Positions 54,142-64,000 of a stretch of 64,000 nucleotides of DNA are shown in pieces (the first letter of the stretch is position 1; each line of letters opens with the position of its first letter). The translations under genes and the position numbers were made by a program. The notes under the pieces were generated by a model. It made no database searches, was not told where the DNA came from, and was given only the letters and a program-made list of their open reading frames with translations. The DNA comes from Gracilaria domingensis (lineage: Eukaryota; Rhodophyta; Florideophyceae; Gracilariales; Gracilariaceae), in NCBI GenBank assembly GCA_022539475.1, contig VCMS01000139.1, positions 186,001-250,000 of the forward strand. Direction: 5' to 3'.

Positions 54142-54193
54142 AGTTCATGAGACAATGACCCAATGTAAGCAAAGGCTTTGTAATGCCGCGTTG
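54142..54193 (+). mobile_element. hAT transposase fragment, left of E3
   Basis: A 52-bp remnant. Read in the frame that continues beyond E3, it gives HETMTQCKQRLCNAAL, followed after E3 by LRNIGNLKPIVHNKTRW. The target duplication CGTTG (54189-54193) is at its right end. Confidence 0.6.
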
Positions 54194-55041
54194 TGTAGTG
54201 CAATGACCCCGGGAACTCCGGCCTCGCTCGTGCTGCTAATCGCAGATGTGCCGGTATGCCGGAATGGTGTCTCAGATGGTGAGGATAGGATAGCCCTGGG
54301 TGGGAGAATGTTTATTTGTTGGCCTGGTTGTGGGCACATCAGGTGTCCACGTGGTGGATATTGCCGCTTTTGCGGATTGCCCCTTTGAGCCGACGGGGCA
54401 CGGTACACGTGTGTGGCTGTGGCCGGATGTGTGCCGGGATATTTGTTTGATTAGATACTGTAGTGATCCCTACTTAAGGGCCGGCCGACTGGCCATCCTT
54501 CTGGGAAGTAAAGTCAACCGAGTGTTCGGCTCTAAGTCTATCGCCCGCACGCGACCGCGACTCTTCGGAGAGCGTCCGTGTCGAATACGGCAGTGCTTAT
54601 CCGCCTCGCGTCTCTGAGGAGCCACCGTTTACATACGGACATTGTCGTTTATTTTGGTGCCTTGTTTTGTTCTTGTTTTTCCCGTTCTTACGGCTGTTCT
54701 CCGCCCGGTTATCAGGTTATTATTTCTTTTGCTTTGTTTCTCCTTTTCTTTTCCCTTCTATTACAGGGCCTGTGTCCGTATACACGGCTCTTTTCCTTCG
54801 TTTGCCCCTACATTTGCCCGCACCGCTGTCTCGGATCTTCCACATCTGTGGCTGGTCTTTCCCCCCCGACCTCCGTCTGTAAGTCAGGAACGGGTCGCCC
54901 GGAGTTACGCCCGGCACGTGTCGACCCCATCGGAGGGCTCTTCCGCTGCGCCACCCCTCACAGGGAGCAAGGCTGAACTCCTTGAGTGCTTCCGCGTATG
55001 CGGCTGGTTTTTGTCCGTTCGCGTCACGGTTTTGCACTACA
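54194..55041 (+). repeat. E3 5' LTR
   Basis: 848 bp, starts TGTAGTGCAATGACC and ends TTTTGCACTACA. The pair has perfect short inverted ends (TGTAGTGCA/TGCACTACA). Confidence 0.93.
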
Positions 55042-55044
55042 AAG

Positions 55045-55060
55045 TGGTCTCCCGACCTAG
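55045..55060 (+). other. E3 primer binding site
   Basis: TGGTCTCCCGACCTAG, three bases after the 5' LTR; 15 of 16 bases match the E2 PBS. Confidence 0.8.
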
Positions 55061-55168
55061 AAAGATCGGCGGGTCCGCTTCAGCGGTTTCTTTTCTTTGT
55101 CGCTTTTGCCTGGTTTGGTTTTCAGGAAGTCTCGAAGTCGAGTTCGTCATTTCCGAAGTGTCGGTCTG

Positions 55169-56383
55169 ATGTCTATATTGGCGCCGAATGAAGTTCGGAA
55201 TCTTTCTCTGCCGAGGTCTGCTGATGGCACTGTCACTGTGCCTCCGCGACCGCGTTCCGAGGAGGATGCTTCCAATCACGTTGGACTTGGCCCTGACTTT
55301 AAAAAGAGCCGACCTTTCCCTTCGGTACCCCCAGATTCTGGGCTAGTTTCGGCCGCACTCGTGGCGAAAGCTTGCCCTTCTGGAGGGTCCCTTGCCCGTT
55401 ACTCCGAGTTCGAGGCTCATATCTGCTCTTTGCAGCTCATGCAGTCCTCAATTCGTGAGGCTTTGAACGCCCTTATTGAAAAGGTTGATGAAACCCTCAA
55501 GAGGGATGTTCGCGGTGATGTTCACAATTTGCGTTGTGAAGTGGACTCCATTCTGGAATATGTTCGTTCTGGCGATAATCCTCTGAGAAGGTACAACTCG
55601 AGGTTGATTGATATTGACCATCGTTTGAGTACGTTGGAGAATGCCATCTTGATGGACAATCGTTCTTCCGACTACTCGGATTCTGAGCCCAGCGGTGGGA
55701 AACATCGACGCCCGTCAGGTTCGAAGGGTTGCACGCGGCGAACGAAGTTCGATTCAGATGTCTCTGAGACCTCAGAGTTTGATACCGCCTCATCGGATTG
55801 GACATATTCGTCTGACTCCTCAATTGGAGCTTGGAGTCGTGAGCTCAGCCGCATGCGCGGGAATCTCTCATCTAACGAGTTGCTATGTGAAGCGTTAGTT
55901 CCGAAGAAATCGGTCACCTTTTCGAAGGCTTTTTCTACATCGCCAGTTGATGCTGACTGTGTACCGTATCATACGGTGGAGCCCATTCGGGATATGACTC
56001 TGCCCAGGAATTCTGCTGAGTGGGATTCTGCACTGCCGCTCAATACGGATTATCTGCGTCAGAGTTCTGCAGTCATCTGTCACCATTGTTATGGCAGAGG
56101 ACACGCAACATCTCTTTGTATGCACCCTCTTCGGGATTTGGACACGATCATCGTGCGTTTCGAATCGTTGGCTCCGGAAGAACAGGAGAGTGTGCCATTG
56201 AATTCTTACCTTCTTGCGAAGGACGATTTCGAAGTATCCTCTCCTCTCGAGGCGTCGAGTCCTGCCGTTTCTCGGTCGCTTCCTGTCCGTCAGGTCATCA
56301 ACAACATCACCACTGCTGTGGAACAACCCGTTCTGCGGGAGAAAACTCGTACGTTTCAAACGGCATTGACTCAGAAAAACTGA
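55169..56383 (+). CDS. E3 gag (fossil)
   Basis: About 404 aa from the ATG at 55169, shorter than the E2 gag. It has a coiled coil around residues 75-155 (IREALNALIEKVDETLKRDV), an acidic Ser-rich middle and a CCHC knuckle (CHHCYGRGHATSLC). It reads into an overlapping, different pol frame. Confidence 0.85.
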   Translation: MSILAPNEVRNLSLPRSADGTVTVPPRPRSEEDASNHVGLGPDFKKSRPFPSVPPDSGLVSAALVAKACPSGGSLARYSEFEAHICSLQLMQSSIREALNALIEKVDETLKRDVRGDVHNLRCEVDSILEYVRSGDNPLRRYNSRLIDIDHRLSTLENAILMDNRSSDYSDSEPSGGKHRRPSGSKGCTRRTKFDSDVSETSEFDTASSDWTYSSDSSIGAWSRELSRMRGNLSSNELLCEALVPKKSVTFSKAFSTSPVDADCVPYHTVEPIRDMTLPRNSAEWDSALPLNTDYLRQSSAVICHHCYGRGHATSLCMHPLRDLDTIIVRFESLAPEEQESVPLNSYLLAKDDFEVSSPLEASSPAVSRSLPVRQVINNITTAVEQPVLREKTRTFQTALTQKN

Positions 56384-58047
56384 GCTTGGGAGCCTCCCAT
56401 TCGGGAGAGGTGCCCTATGAACAGGGGTCATTGACACCTGGGACTTCCCAGTCCCGCTCCCCTATAACCATCCTTTCGAGGAAGGTTTCTTTATCCTTAT
56501 CGGATTCAAACCCAGATGTGGGACAACTTACGAGGCCGTGGATACGGAAAGTTAATCCGAAACATCCGGAACGTGTACTCATGCTGTCGAAGCGGAGCTA
56601 CAAGGTCTACGCCGATCTCGGATTTTCCCATCATCTGATGGCTCGTCATGTGACCGTTCTTGATACGGGAGCAGCTCCGAGCTGTATTCTGGATTCACTT
56701 CTCCCTCAGGAGTGTTTGCAGTACATCCGATATGGTCCCCTGAAGGATATTTGTGATGCGAATGAATCCCCAATTAAGACTGTGGGCACTGTGCCAATTC
56801 TTGTTAGACTTGGATTATCCGTGGTTACGGTCAACTTTGTTGTGTGCAAGAAGCTTGCTGTTCCGATTGTTCTCGGCTGCGACTTTTGTGATCGCTTTGT
56901 TCATGCGATTAGACCGAGGTTTTCTCGGGTGGATTTGGCTGACGGAATCTTTGTTCCATTTGCTGGTAGGCCGTGGGAACGGGCGAGAAAGAATCCGGCA
57001 CCATTGCCACCGGCACAACAATACAGCCGACCGAGTCGGAAGTCTTCGAAATTACGCGTCGGAGCTTTTACCGTGATTCCACCGGAATCCCAGTCTTGGG
57101 TTACTGTGTCTACCGCACAGCGCGGCCTTTTGGTTTTAGAGCACATGCCGTCGTTGTACGGAAAGCAGGATGCTGCATTGGCTAATGGAGTCGCATGGTG
57201 TGAAGAAGACAAACCACTTCAGGTTCTTGTCGCTAACTTCTCGCGATCTCCACTGTGCCTACAGAAGAACCAAGTTATTGGCCAGACCTTTCCGCACCCG
57301 AAGGCTATTTTTGCCACTAACGTGGAAGTTTCCGATGTGCTCGGTCTTTGCGATGCTTCTGCAGACGAAGCATTGAATGCCCTTTTCAATGGGAGATCAA
57401 TGCATCATGGTTTGGTTGATTCAAGTTTGGAATCATGTTCTCCTACAATAGAGCCGCCGTCTGGCACAGTATCTGACACCCAGAGTTCTGGCTCGTTCAT
57501 CCACTTCCTGGAATCTTTGTGGTCATCCCTAATAGGCAACATTGGACGTGGAGCTCAACACTTGAGTTTCATTCCGTTCGTACGGTCTTTGCTCGAATCC
57601 AAAGATTGTGGCTCTTCGTTGACGCCCGTGGTCGTCGTTCCCAAGAAGGAAATGGGGCTTCAGCTCTGTGTGGACTACCGCAATTTTCGCGGACCATGTT
57701 CTGGAACGTACCGCGCTGCGCCCGTTACCGACGGCGTTTACCCTTTTTCTTGGGCTAGACACTATCGCTCGCAATGCCAAGTTTTGGATGGTCCGGTTTC
57801 TGTACCGGAAGAACCTAAAAAGGTTGACATGGTTATGGTTTTGGATTCGCATGAAGCGACGGGACACCAGAAGTGTGATGGTTTATTGGAAGTTCCAAAG
57901 TTGTCGGTGAAGTCTACATCTATTTCTATTCCTACTGCTAAGGCTAATCCGTACGTTTATACACGGTTTCATCCACCTTCTAGCGTGGTTTCTACAAGCT
58001 CCGTTGCTCCAACTGAGGAGGGGGAAGAGAGTTCGATCTCCCAGTAG
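56384..58047 (+). CDS. E3 pol region, incomplete (fossil)
   Basis: Protease homologous to that of E2 (VLDTGAAPSCILDSLLPQE; VLGCDFCDRFVHAIRPR) and the beginning of reverse transcriptase (PVVVVPKKEMGLQLCVDYRN). The rest of a normal pol is not present, so the region is broken. Confidence 0.82.
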
Positions 58048-61000
58048 TGAGCGATCCGCCCTTGTAGGGATATGTTGTGCCAAGCTTGTTGGAACATGCC
58101 ACGAATGAGAAGTGGAGATGTGCTTGCCTTATTAGTCGTCCCCCTCATTTTGGGAATGTGTCCGCAGAACGGTCCGCAATGTCTTCTTCGAAGAAGCTGG
58201 AGTCTGATAATGGTGGTGTAATTGCCGTTGAGAACGGTTTACAGCCCTTGAGTGGGACACGGTTCGATCCTTTCCCCGAATATCGGAGGCTAGCACGCTT
58301 CTTTGTGAGGTATCCATTATACGGTATCGTGCCTGTACGCAGGATTGGCACCAGAGGGTGAGAAGAGGAGATGTCAGTTGGTCAGTAATTCTGCATTGCA
58401 CTCGTGGTAGTCGTTTTCCGGAGTGCCGGTGAATGCCGTGGGTTGGACGGTTGTAGCTCTACTCGACTCTTCCTCAGAGCAGCCGGTTCAGTTCCGGAGT
58501 CGTGAAAAACGTTGCCTCTCCTTAGAGGAAGCGCGTAATCCGAGAAGATATTCATGTTAGAGTATGGTTCATTTGCCGCTTCATGTTCGCGGATATTGGG
58601 TTCCGGCTCGCCGGTGTATACCGTGCAATACACAATGAAGATGGAATGATACTTACCGCGATTATCTGAACATCCGTTGAAGCAACGGTAACAATGCCCT
58701 CGTATGGGAGCTCGAAGTCATTTTGTCCGACAGCCTTGACGGCGTCCCAATTTGGGTTATAATGTCGCAGGACTTTTGTTGCACACCGCCCAGTGCGGTA
58801 GGAAACAGAAAAAGTCGTCCGAATCTCTCGGTTCATAGCCGCTTGGTCGCGTAATTGTTGCCATTGACCGCCGCTTTCTGGTCGGAACGTCCTATTAAGG
58901 CGGGGATTATATCGCCTCTTCGCGAGGAATTGGTGCGCTGTTGATGTATTCCGGTTACCCGGTGTGGTCCCTAACCTTTGGGTCGTGCGCATCTGCCAAC
59001 CTGGCTGGATACCGCAGACTGCTGGCTGGTCCGCTCCTCGTGGCGCTGTTCGCTATCGTACCTGTTCGCAGGAGGCCCACAGTGGGAAAACGTTGGCGCG
59101 TTAGTTCGCAGTTGTGGCCACTGTGTTGTGGAATTATCATTTGCGGTCCTCCGGTGCGCCGGTAGAATCGCCGATGAAAAACGGTGCAATGCGGTCTCCG
59201 AATGCCGCATAATACGCGGAAGACGTATCGAAGCACGTACCGTGAATTCAGCACAAGCCGAGTGACGAACGGTAATGTCTCATGCCAGTGGTTTGGAGAG
59301 CTCGAAAGCCGTACCAAAGACGGAAAGGTTCGCACAGTAGCCATGCTTGGCGATCAATTTTGGTGGCCGTCCGCCCTGTGCGGCGTCGCAAAGCACCGAA
59401 ATATTCGGGGTGTCACGTTGAGACCCGCTCGTGGCGGCCCAGCAGCTTGCACTGTTGCAGGCACTGCGCAATCCGTGCAACACGGCGCTGAAGTCGACAC
59501 AGCAATGTGCTTGCCACGGCGCGTGGAGCAGCACGATGCACTTTGCGTGCACATGCACACGTGTATTTTAGCCGGTGCAACCGGAAGTTGGCCCATCTTG
59601 GGTGGAAGCCGAATCGATTTAGGTGGCACGCCTACACGTGTGAATTGGCCGGTGCAACCAGAATAGAACCCTTCATGAATGGAAGTTAGATTTTATTTGT
59701 GCACCACACACGTGGCTGGCCGTGCAAAAGGAGGATAGTGCACAATTCCACTTGGCAGTGAAAGGAGCCAATGAAAATTGGTTGCACTCATCCACGTGTA
59801 ATGTGGCATAGCCAATAACATTGGAGTGCACTACAAGTGAGGTTTTCAAGCCAGCAATGTTCAAAATGCTGGGATGGTATACTTTGAAGGCCCGTCTTCC
59901 ACGGGAAGATGCTAGGCCTCATATTGCAGAGGCAATAACTCAGCAACCCGACATCTGTTGACGGTTCATTCTACCTTCCCGTACTCGGGCTACTGAATAA
60001 TTTCAGATTATATTTGTTGATGGCCGTCTAAGATGGAATATGGTATTAAGCCATTGTTTCATGGAGTGCTTCCGAAATTTCGGTCAAAGAAGAACCTCTT
60101 CGAGGACGAAGCGATGAAGATGCGCCCAAGTCTGGGATATCTCGGAAGCGAGTGTGAACCCTACATATTCGGGAGCCGTCTTTGCCGGTATTATTTCTTT
60201 CATGCCGTACGTAACGGAGCTGTCCGTTCGGGATATTCTGTATACTGTTCCGTGGATATTCCGGCGTTGTGATGAACACCAGTTTGGCGACGATACTAGC
60301 CGCTCTAGCGGATGAAGCTCGAATGAAGGGAAATCCCCTCGTTGGAAGTACGCCACATTGTGGATGCAGCTCTGCCGCTGAGAAGCACTGATAGAAGATG
60401 AAGAGTTGCCGCATGGCGGATGGCACATTTTTTCCTAGGAGCCTGGTCATTCAGGACGCGTACTGATTGACCCATGTCGTACGGGATGTTGCGTCAGCCG
60501 TCCGTTACGGGATGTGCTGACATGAAAGCCCTGTCTAGGGAAATGGTATTCAGCTATTAACGGAAGCACGGTGCACCTCTGAAGCTCCTCCCGAATTTTT
60601 GTCGGTCTGTTGAAAATTCCGCACCGCGGCTGCCCTCATCATAAAAGATCTGGCGTTGACATGCCATAGACTGGTGACTCGTGGTGTGCGAGGTAGCCCG
60701 GAACGGGAAGTTGAAGTTGTATTTCCGTTGGTGAACGATTGTGCGCTACCACCATGCCAGTGGCGGGAATGATGTGAAGTGTTTAACCCTACTGGGGATG
60801 CACCTTTTGAGAAGGGGATTGCTCTGCCTGGTCACTCAGGAATTGAATTGATCGCGCCAGGTCACTCTGGAAAACTGACAAGCCGTTCAGTACGGAACGC
60901 CAGATGGCTGGGACTCTAGCCAAGCTCTTGTCACACTGAAGTACTGCACTTGGCGGAGGTCGCACGCAAACAGAACCGAACCGCACGCTATTAGAATCGT

Positions 61001-61328
61001 GTTCTCCGATGATATCGGTCTTCGCTGGAATGCTCGTGCCGCTTTCAATCGCGTTTGGCTTTGCTCCCGTTGGGAGAAGGCTGTCTCGCACAGAGGAGAG
61101 ACGCTTCTACGTCGCTCCTTTGACGCCACTCAGTGGAAGTCCCCGAAGAATTCGGCTGTTATATTTCGCAGGGAATGCCGTCATCACGGAATGCTCGCAT
61201 GTCGAGAAGATGGACTCGCGCAACGCATTGGGAGCTGATGTCCCTCGCTGTGACCGAGTTCTCGGAAGCCTTGCTCTTGGCCTCTGTCAAGGAATTGACC
61301 GCTTGATTCGGCTTAGTACCCGAATCTT
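58048..61328 (+). other. E3 3' internal region
   Basis: About 3.3 kb between pol and PPT without recognisable protein. A minus-strand frame at 58552-58992 has some protein-like character (FELPYEGIVTVASTDVQIIA). A related string recurs (GIVPVRRI near 58330 and AIVPVRRR near 59055), hinting at an internal duplication. Repeated GGTGCAACC and CACGTGT words occur near 59560-59660. Confidence 0.5.
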
Positions 61329-61341
61329 GAGGAGGAGGAGA
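61329..61341 (+). other. E3 polypurine tract
   Basis: GAGGAGGAGGAGA directly before the 3' LTR. Confidence 0.8.
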
Positions 61342-62189
61342 TGTAGTGCAATGACCCCGGGAACTCCGGCCTCGCTCGTGCTGCTAATCGCAGATGTGCC
61401 GGTATGCCGGAATGGTGTCTCAGATGGTGAGGATAGGATAGCCCTGGGTGGGAGAATGTTTATTTGTTGGCCTGGTTGTGGGCACATCAGGTGTCCACGT
61501 GGTGGATATTGCCGCTTTTGCGGATTGCCCCTTTGAGCCGACGGGGCACGGTACACGTGTGTGGCTGTGGCCGGATGTGTGCCGGGATATTTGTTTGATT
61601 AGATACTGTAGTGATCCCTACTTAAGGGCCGGCCGACTGGCCATCCTTCTGGGAAGTAAAGTCAACCGAGTGTTCGGCTCTAAGTCTATCGCCCGCACGC
61701 GACCGCGACTCTTCGGAGAGCGTCCGTGTCGAATACGGCAGTGCTTATCCGCCTCGCGTCTCTGAGGAGCCACCGTTTACATACGGACATTGTCGTTTAT
61801 TTTGGTGCCTTGTTTTGTTCTTGTTTTTCCCGTTCTTACGGCTGTTCTCCGCCCGGTTATCAGGTTATTATTTCTTTTGCTTTGTTTCTCCTTTTCTTTT
61901 CCCTTCTATTACAGGGCCTGTGTCCGTATACACGGCTCTTTTCCTTCGTTTGCCCCTATATTTGCCCGCACCGCTGTCTCGGATCTTCCACATCTGTGGC
62001 TGGTCTTTCCCCCCCGACCTCCGTCTGTAAGTCAGGAACGGGTCGCCCGGAGTTACGCCCGGCACGTGTCGACCCCATCGGAGGGCTCTTCCGCTGCGCC
62101 ACCCCTCACAGAGAGCAAGGCTGAACTCTTTGAGTGCTTCCGCGTATGCGGCTGGTTTTTGTCCGTTCGCGTCACGGTTTTGCACTACA
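61342..62189 (+). repeat. E3 3' LTR
   Basis: 848 bp, about three base differences from the 5' LTR; followed by the target duplication CGTTG. Confidence 0.93.
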
Positions 62190-63030
62190 CGTTGCTGCGG
62201 AACATCGGTAACTTAAAGCCAATTGTTCATAATAAGACAAGGTGGTCTGGAAAGTTTTATATGCTTGAACGCCTTCTACTTATTCGCGATAACCTCATTG
62301 AGGTGAGCCAGGATGAACGCTCCAATTTGGATGTTAATGATTCTGTTGCTTTTAGAAACAAAATGGCCCGGTATGTTCGTCATTTGCCAGAAAAATTGAC
62401 CACACGACGAAATATTTGCAGGTGCGTAAACTAAGCTTGGGGAACTGTAGAGAGGCATTGGACATGCTAACCGATGATGTCAATGGGGGGATTGAAAGCA
62501 GTCATTTACCGTTTTTTCACTGTTCTTTGCTGGATAAGTACATTGCCGATGATGCGGAGATCTTGGCAAACCCTTTCTTTGAAAGTGGCGTATGTAAGAT
62601 TCAGAACAATCGTTCGCATCAGCTGACCGAAGTGGAAGTGACAGATTGCAACAGGCTTCTCTTAACATCGGAGCCTGTACACACATCATTGTCTCAAGTT
62701 GATGGACCTGCGTCGTACACCGAGCGACTCCACCGCAGAAAGAAACAAAAGATCTCTGACGCACGCTACAGAGACTGCAGTTTTATTCTTGGTTCTGTCG
62801 CAGAAGTGGAACGGCTATGGTCAGTAGCAGATAACATATTACGAAACCAGCGAATGAGTCTTTCTCCTTTGTTGTTCGAGGCAATCATATTTTTACGCGT
62901 TACTGCTCGGTTTTGGGATGTCCATCTTGTTCGCGGAGCTTTGCACATTTGCAGAGGTGCCGAAAGCAGCTAGATTCTGTGTTTACATTTGGGAATGATA
63001 TAAAGGGACGATGGACTTAAGAAGTTTTCT

Positions 63031-63177
63031 TTTATTGCTGTAGGTTTGTTCTTGGTGTCGTTATTGCAATAACTAATTGCGTCGGCATCCATTATTGCAA
63101 TACATATTGCGAGAAGGAGATTTATTGCAATGATATTGGTAATTGCACACCCTACTTGCAATGAGCCGCAATAATAT
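63031..63177. repeat. hAT subterminal ATTGC repeats
   Basis: About nine copies of (T)ATTGC(A/G) in both orientations within 150 bp (for example 63061, 63092, 63122 as TTATTGCAA). hAT elements often carry clustered short motifs near their ends, bound by the transposase. Confidence 0.6.
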
Positions 63178-63180
63178 TGT

Positions 63181-63191
63181 CCCTAGCCCTG
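63181..63191 (-). repeat. hAT terminal inverted repeat (3' end)
   Basis: CAGGGCTAGGG on the minus strand. CAGGG or TAGGG is the usual start of hAT ends. The adjoining ATCTTATA (63192-63199) would be the 8-bp target duplication; the partner end is not visible. Confidence 0.5.
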
Positions 63192-63230
63192 ATCTTATAT
63201 ATGGAAAATAAACCTGTTCGATGCAAATGA

Positions 63231-63413
63231 GGTACTAACGTTAAGAAGGATGCTGATCACGTGTTGTTTCGATGCCCGCCGACTAACACATCACGTAGGA
63301 ATGAATTACTAGCCCTTATAGAAAGAAAAGACAAACGCATGATAGAAAAGATTAAGCAATGGCCGTCAAAGTTTTTGGCGTTCTTTAGGAGAAAAGGTTA
63401 CTTTTGGACGTAG
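63231..63413 (+). mobile_element. LINE-like ORF2 C-terminal fragment
   Basis: A 60-codon frame with KKDADHVLFRCP followed by TSRRNELLALIERK. This resembles the C-terminal Cys/His motif of non-LTR retrotransposon ORF2 (pattern H-V-L-F-x-C-P, then R-x-x-L). It ends at a stop at 63411. No RT is seen upstream because the hAT end adjoins. Weak but typical pattern. Confidence 0.35.
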
Positions 63414-64000
63414 ATATAGCCTTACTTTTGCCTCGTAATTGGGGGCAGATGACCATAAATGAGACGACACTTGACTACCTCACCAAGGCTGTCAGCGAAT
63501 GCCTACTGCGCACATTAGCACCGTTATCCTACGTAATAAATACCGTCTTTATTGCGTCTCTACATGTGCCTTCCGAATGAAAGCATTAGTGAGCGAGATC
63601 TCAATTTTATTGGTATGCTTGGCATTGATAACAATTGAATATGGAGGACTTAAGCGCAGTGAGCAAAGAGGATATGCCTTGTAATGATGGTTTGAATAAC
63701 AAATGTCTACTGCCTCGGCAGCTAATTCTTGTGTCTAATAGCGTTTTTACGGAAACCATGCTTTCCCTAATATGATCTACGAAGGATATAAGGATAGCTT
63801 GAATGTTTTCGGCAAGAACAACGGTTTCTCACGAGAAAAGCTCTATCCTCTGTAACAGTACGGGTGCTTTCTTCTTCATTTCGAACGGTAGTTTCTTATC
63901 ACTAAACTACAGTAAAGCTTTCAAGGAAAGCTTTCTCTCTTTAAAAAGGATGGGTGCCTTACCGAGGGGGTCGTTCAAATTGCTTGAAAATGGATCTTTC
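63414..64000. other. AT-rich flank, nothing recognised
   Basis: About 590 bp of AT-rich sequence to the window end, with short ORFs only and no domain or repeat that I can name. Confidence 0.4.

Larger units (their letters stand above)
54194..62189 (+). mobile_element. E3: non-autonomous Ty3/gypsy element (fossil)
   Basis: An 8.0-kb plus-strand element with two 848-bp LTRs differing at about three bases, PBS, gag, an incomplete pol, a long noncoding 3' region and PPT. It is flanked by the 5-bp target duplication CGTTG (54189-54193 and 62190-62194). It is broken and lacks the functions needed to move by itself. The very similar LTRs imply a recent insertion, so it was probably mobilised in trans. 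It is related to E2 in gag and protease but belongs to a distinct family. Confidence 0.92.
62190..63191 (+). mobile_element. hAT DNA transposon, 3' part
   Basis: The C-terminal half of a hAT transposase follows the E3 insertion. LKPIVHNKTRWSGKFYMLER is the typical 'N-x-T-R-W' block before the dimerisation domain. VERLWSVADNILRNQRMSLS with PLLFEAIIFLR is the hATC dimerisation domain (62790-62910). The frame changes once near 62420 and the reading ends at 62973. Beyond it lie subterminal ATTGC repeats and a CAGGGCTAGGG terminus on the minus strand at 63181-63191. The 5' part is outside the window or lost. It is older than E3, which lies inside it. Confidence 0.78.

Noticed and set aside
1-64000. 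CRISPR arrays, bacterial operons, rRNA genes
   Set aside because: No regularly spaced direct repeats with unique spacers, no operon-like packing and no rRNA-like sequence were seen; the DNA is eukaryotic.

Overview
The window is eukaryotic nuclear DNA: host genes with few or no visible introns, TATA boxes at intron-less ORFs, spliceosome and ribosome-biogenesis proteins, and large LTR retrotransposons. A predicted MgtC/SapB protein with a plastid-type leader and the mix of intron-poor gene islands with young retroelements would fit a florideophyte red alga such as the Chondrus lineage. That placement is inference; no sequence here proves it.

Host part (about 1-34.3 kb). It opens with the splicing factor SYF1/XAB2. 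A weak SPO11-like fragment follows, then two paralogous tiny Ser-rich coiled-coil genes. Between 9.4 and 28.1 kb lie four different bZIP-type genes, in or beside very GC-rich islands. Among them are genes for an MgtC-family membrane protein, a C2H2 zinc-finger/AT-hook protein, a Fringe-like GT31 glycosyltransferase, a BSD-domain protein and two or three unknown proteins. Repeated promoter layout (TATA box 100-230 bp before the ATG) and dense GTTGAC and TTAGC motif clusters suggest shared regulation. The last host gene is a UTP20-like (DRIM) coding region with broken frames, cut off by an LTR at 34333.

Repeat part (about 34.3-63.4 kb). Three related Ty3/gypsy elements are present as fossils. 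E1 (34333-41244, minus) is a partial chromovirus. E2 (41245-53684, minus) has two LTRs, gag, pol with chromodomain, an antisense coding region and an assembly gap (44006-44078). E3 (54194-62189, plus) has nearly identical LTRs, a 5-bp target duplication and an incomplete pol. E3 sits inside a hAT DNA transposon whose transposase tail, subterminal repeats and terminal inverted repeat are visible to 63191. A partial LTR of a further related family lies between E2 and the hAT. A short LINE-like fragment closes the window.

Order of events: the hAT came first, then the partial LTR and E3, and E2 carries unmatched flanks, so either elements recombined with each other or identical repeats were joined in assembly. 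E1 carries the R-U5 and pol of E2 but a different U3 and 3' region, the expected product of template switching during reverse transcription.
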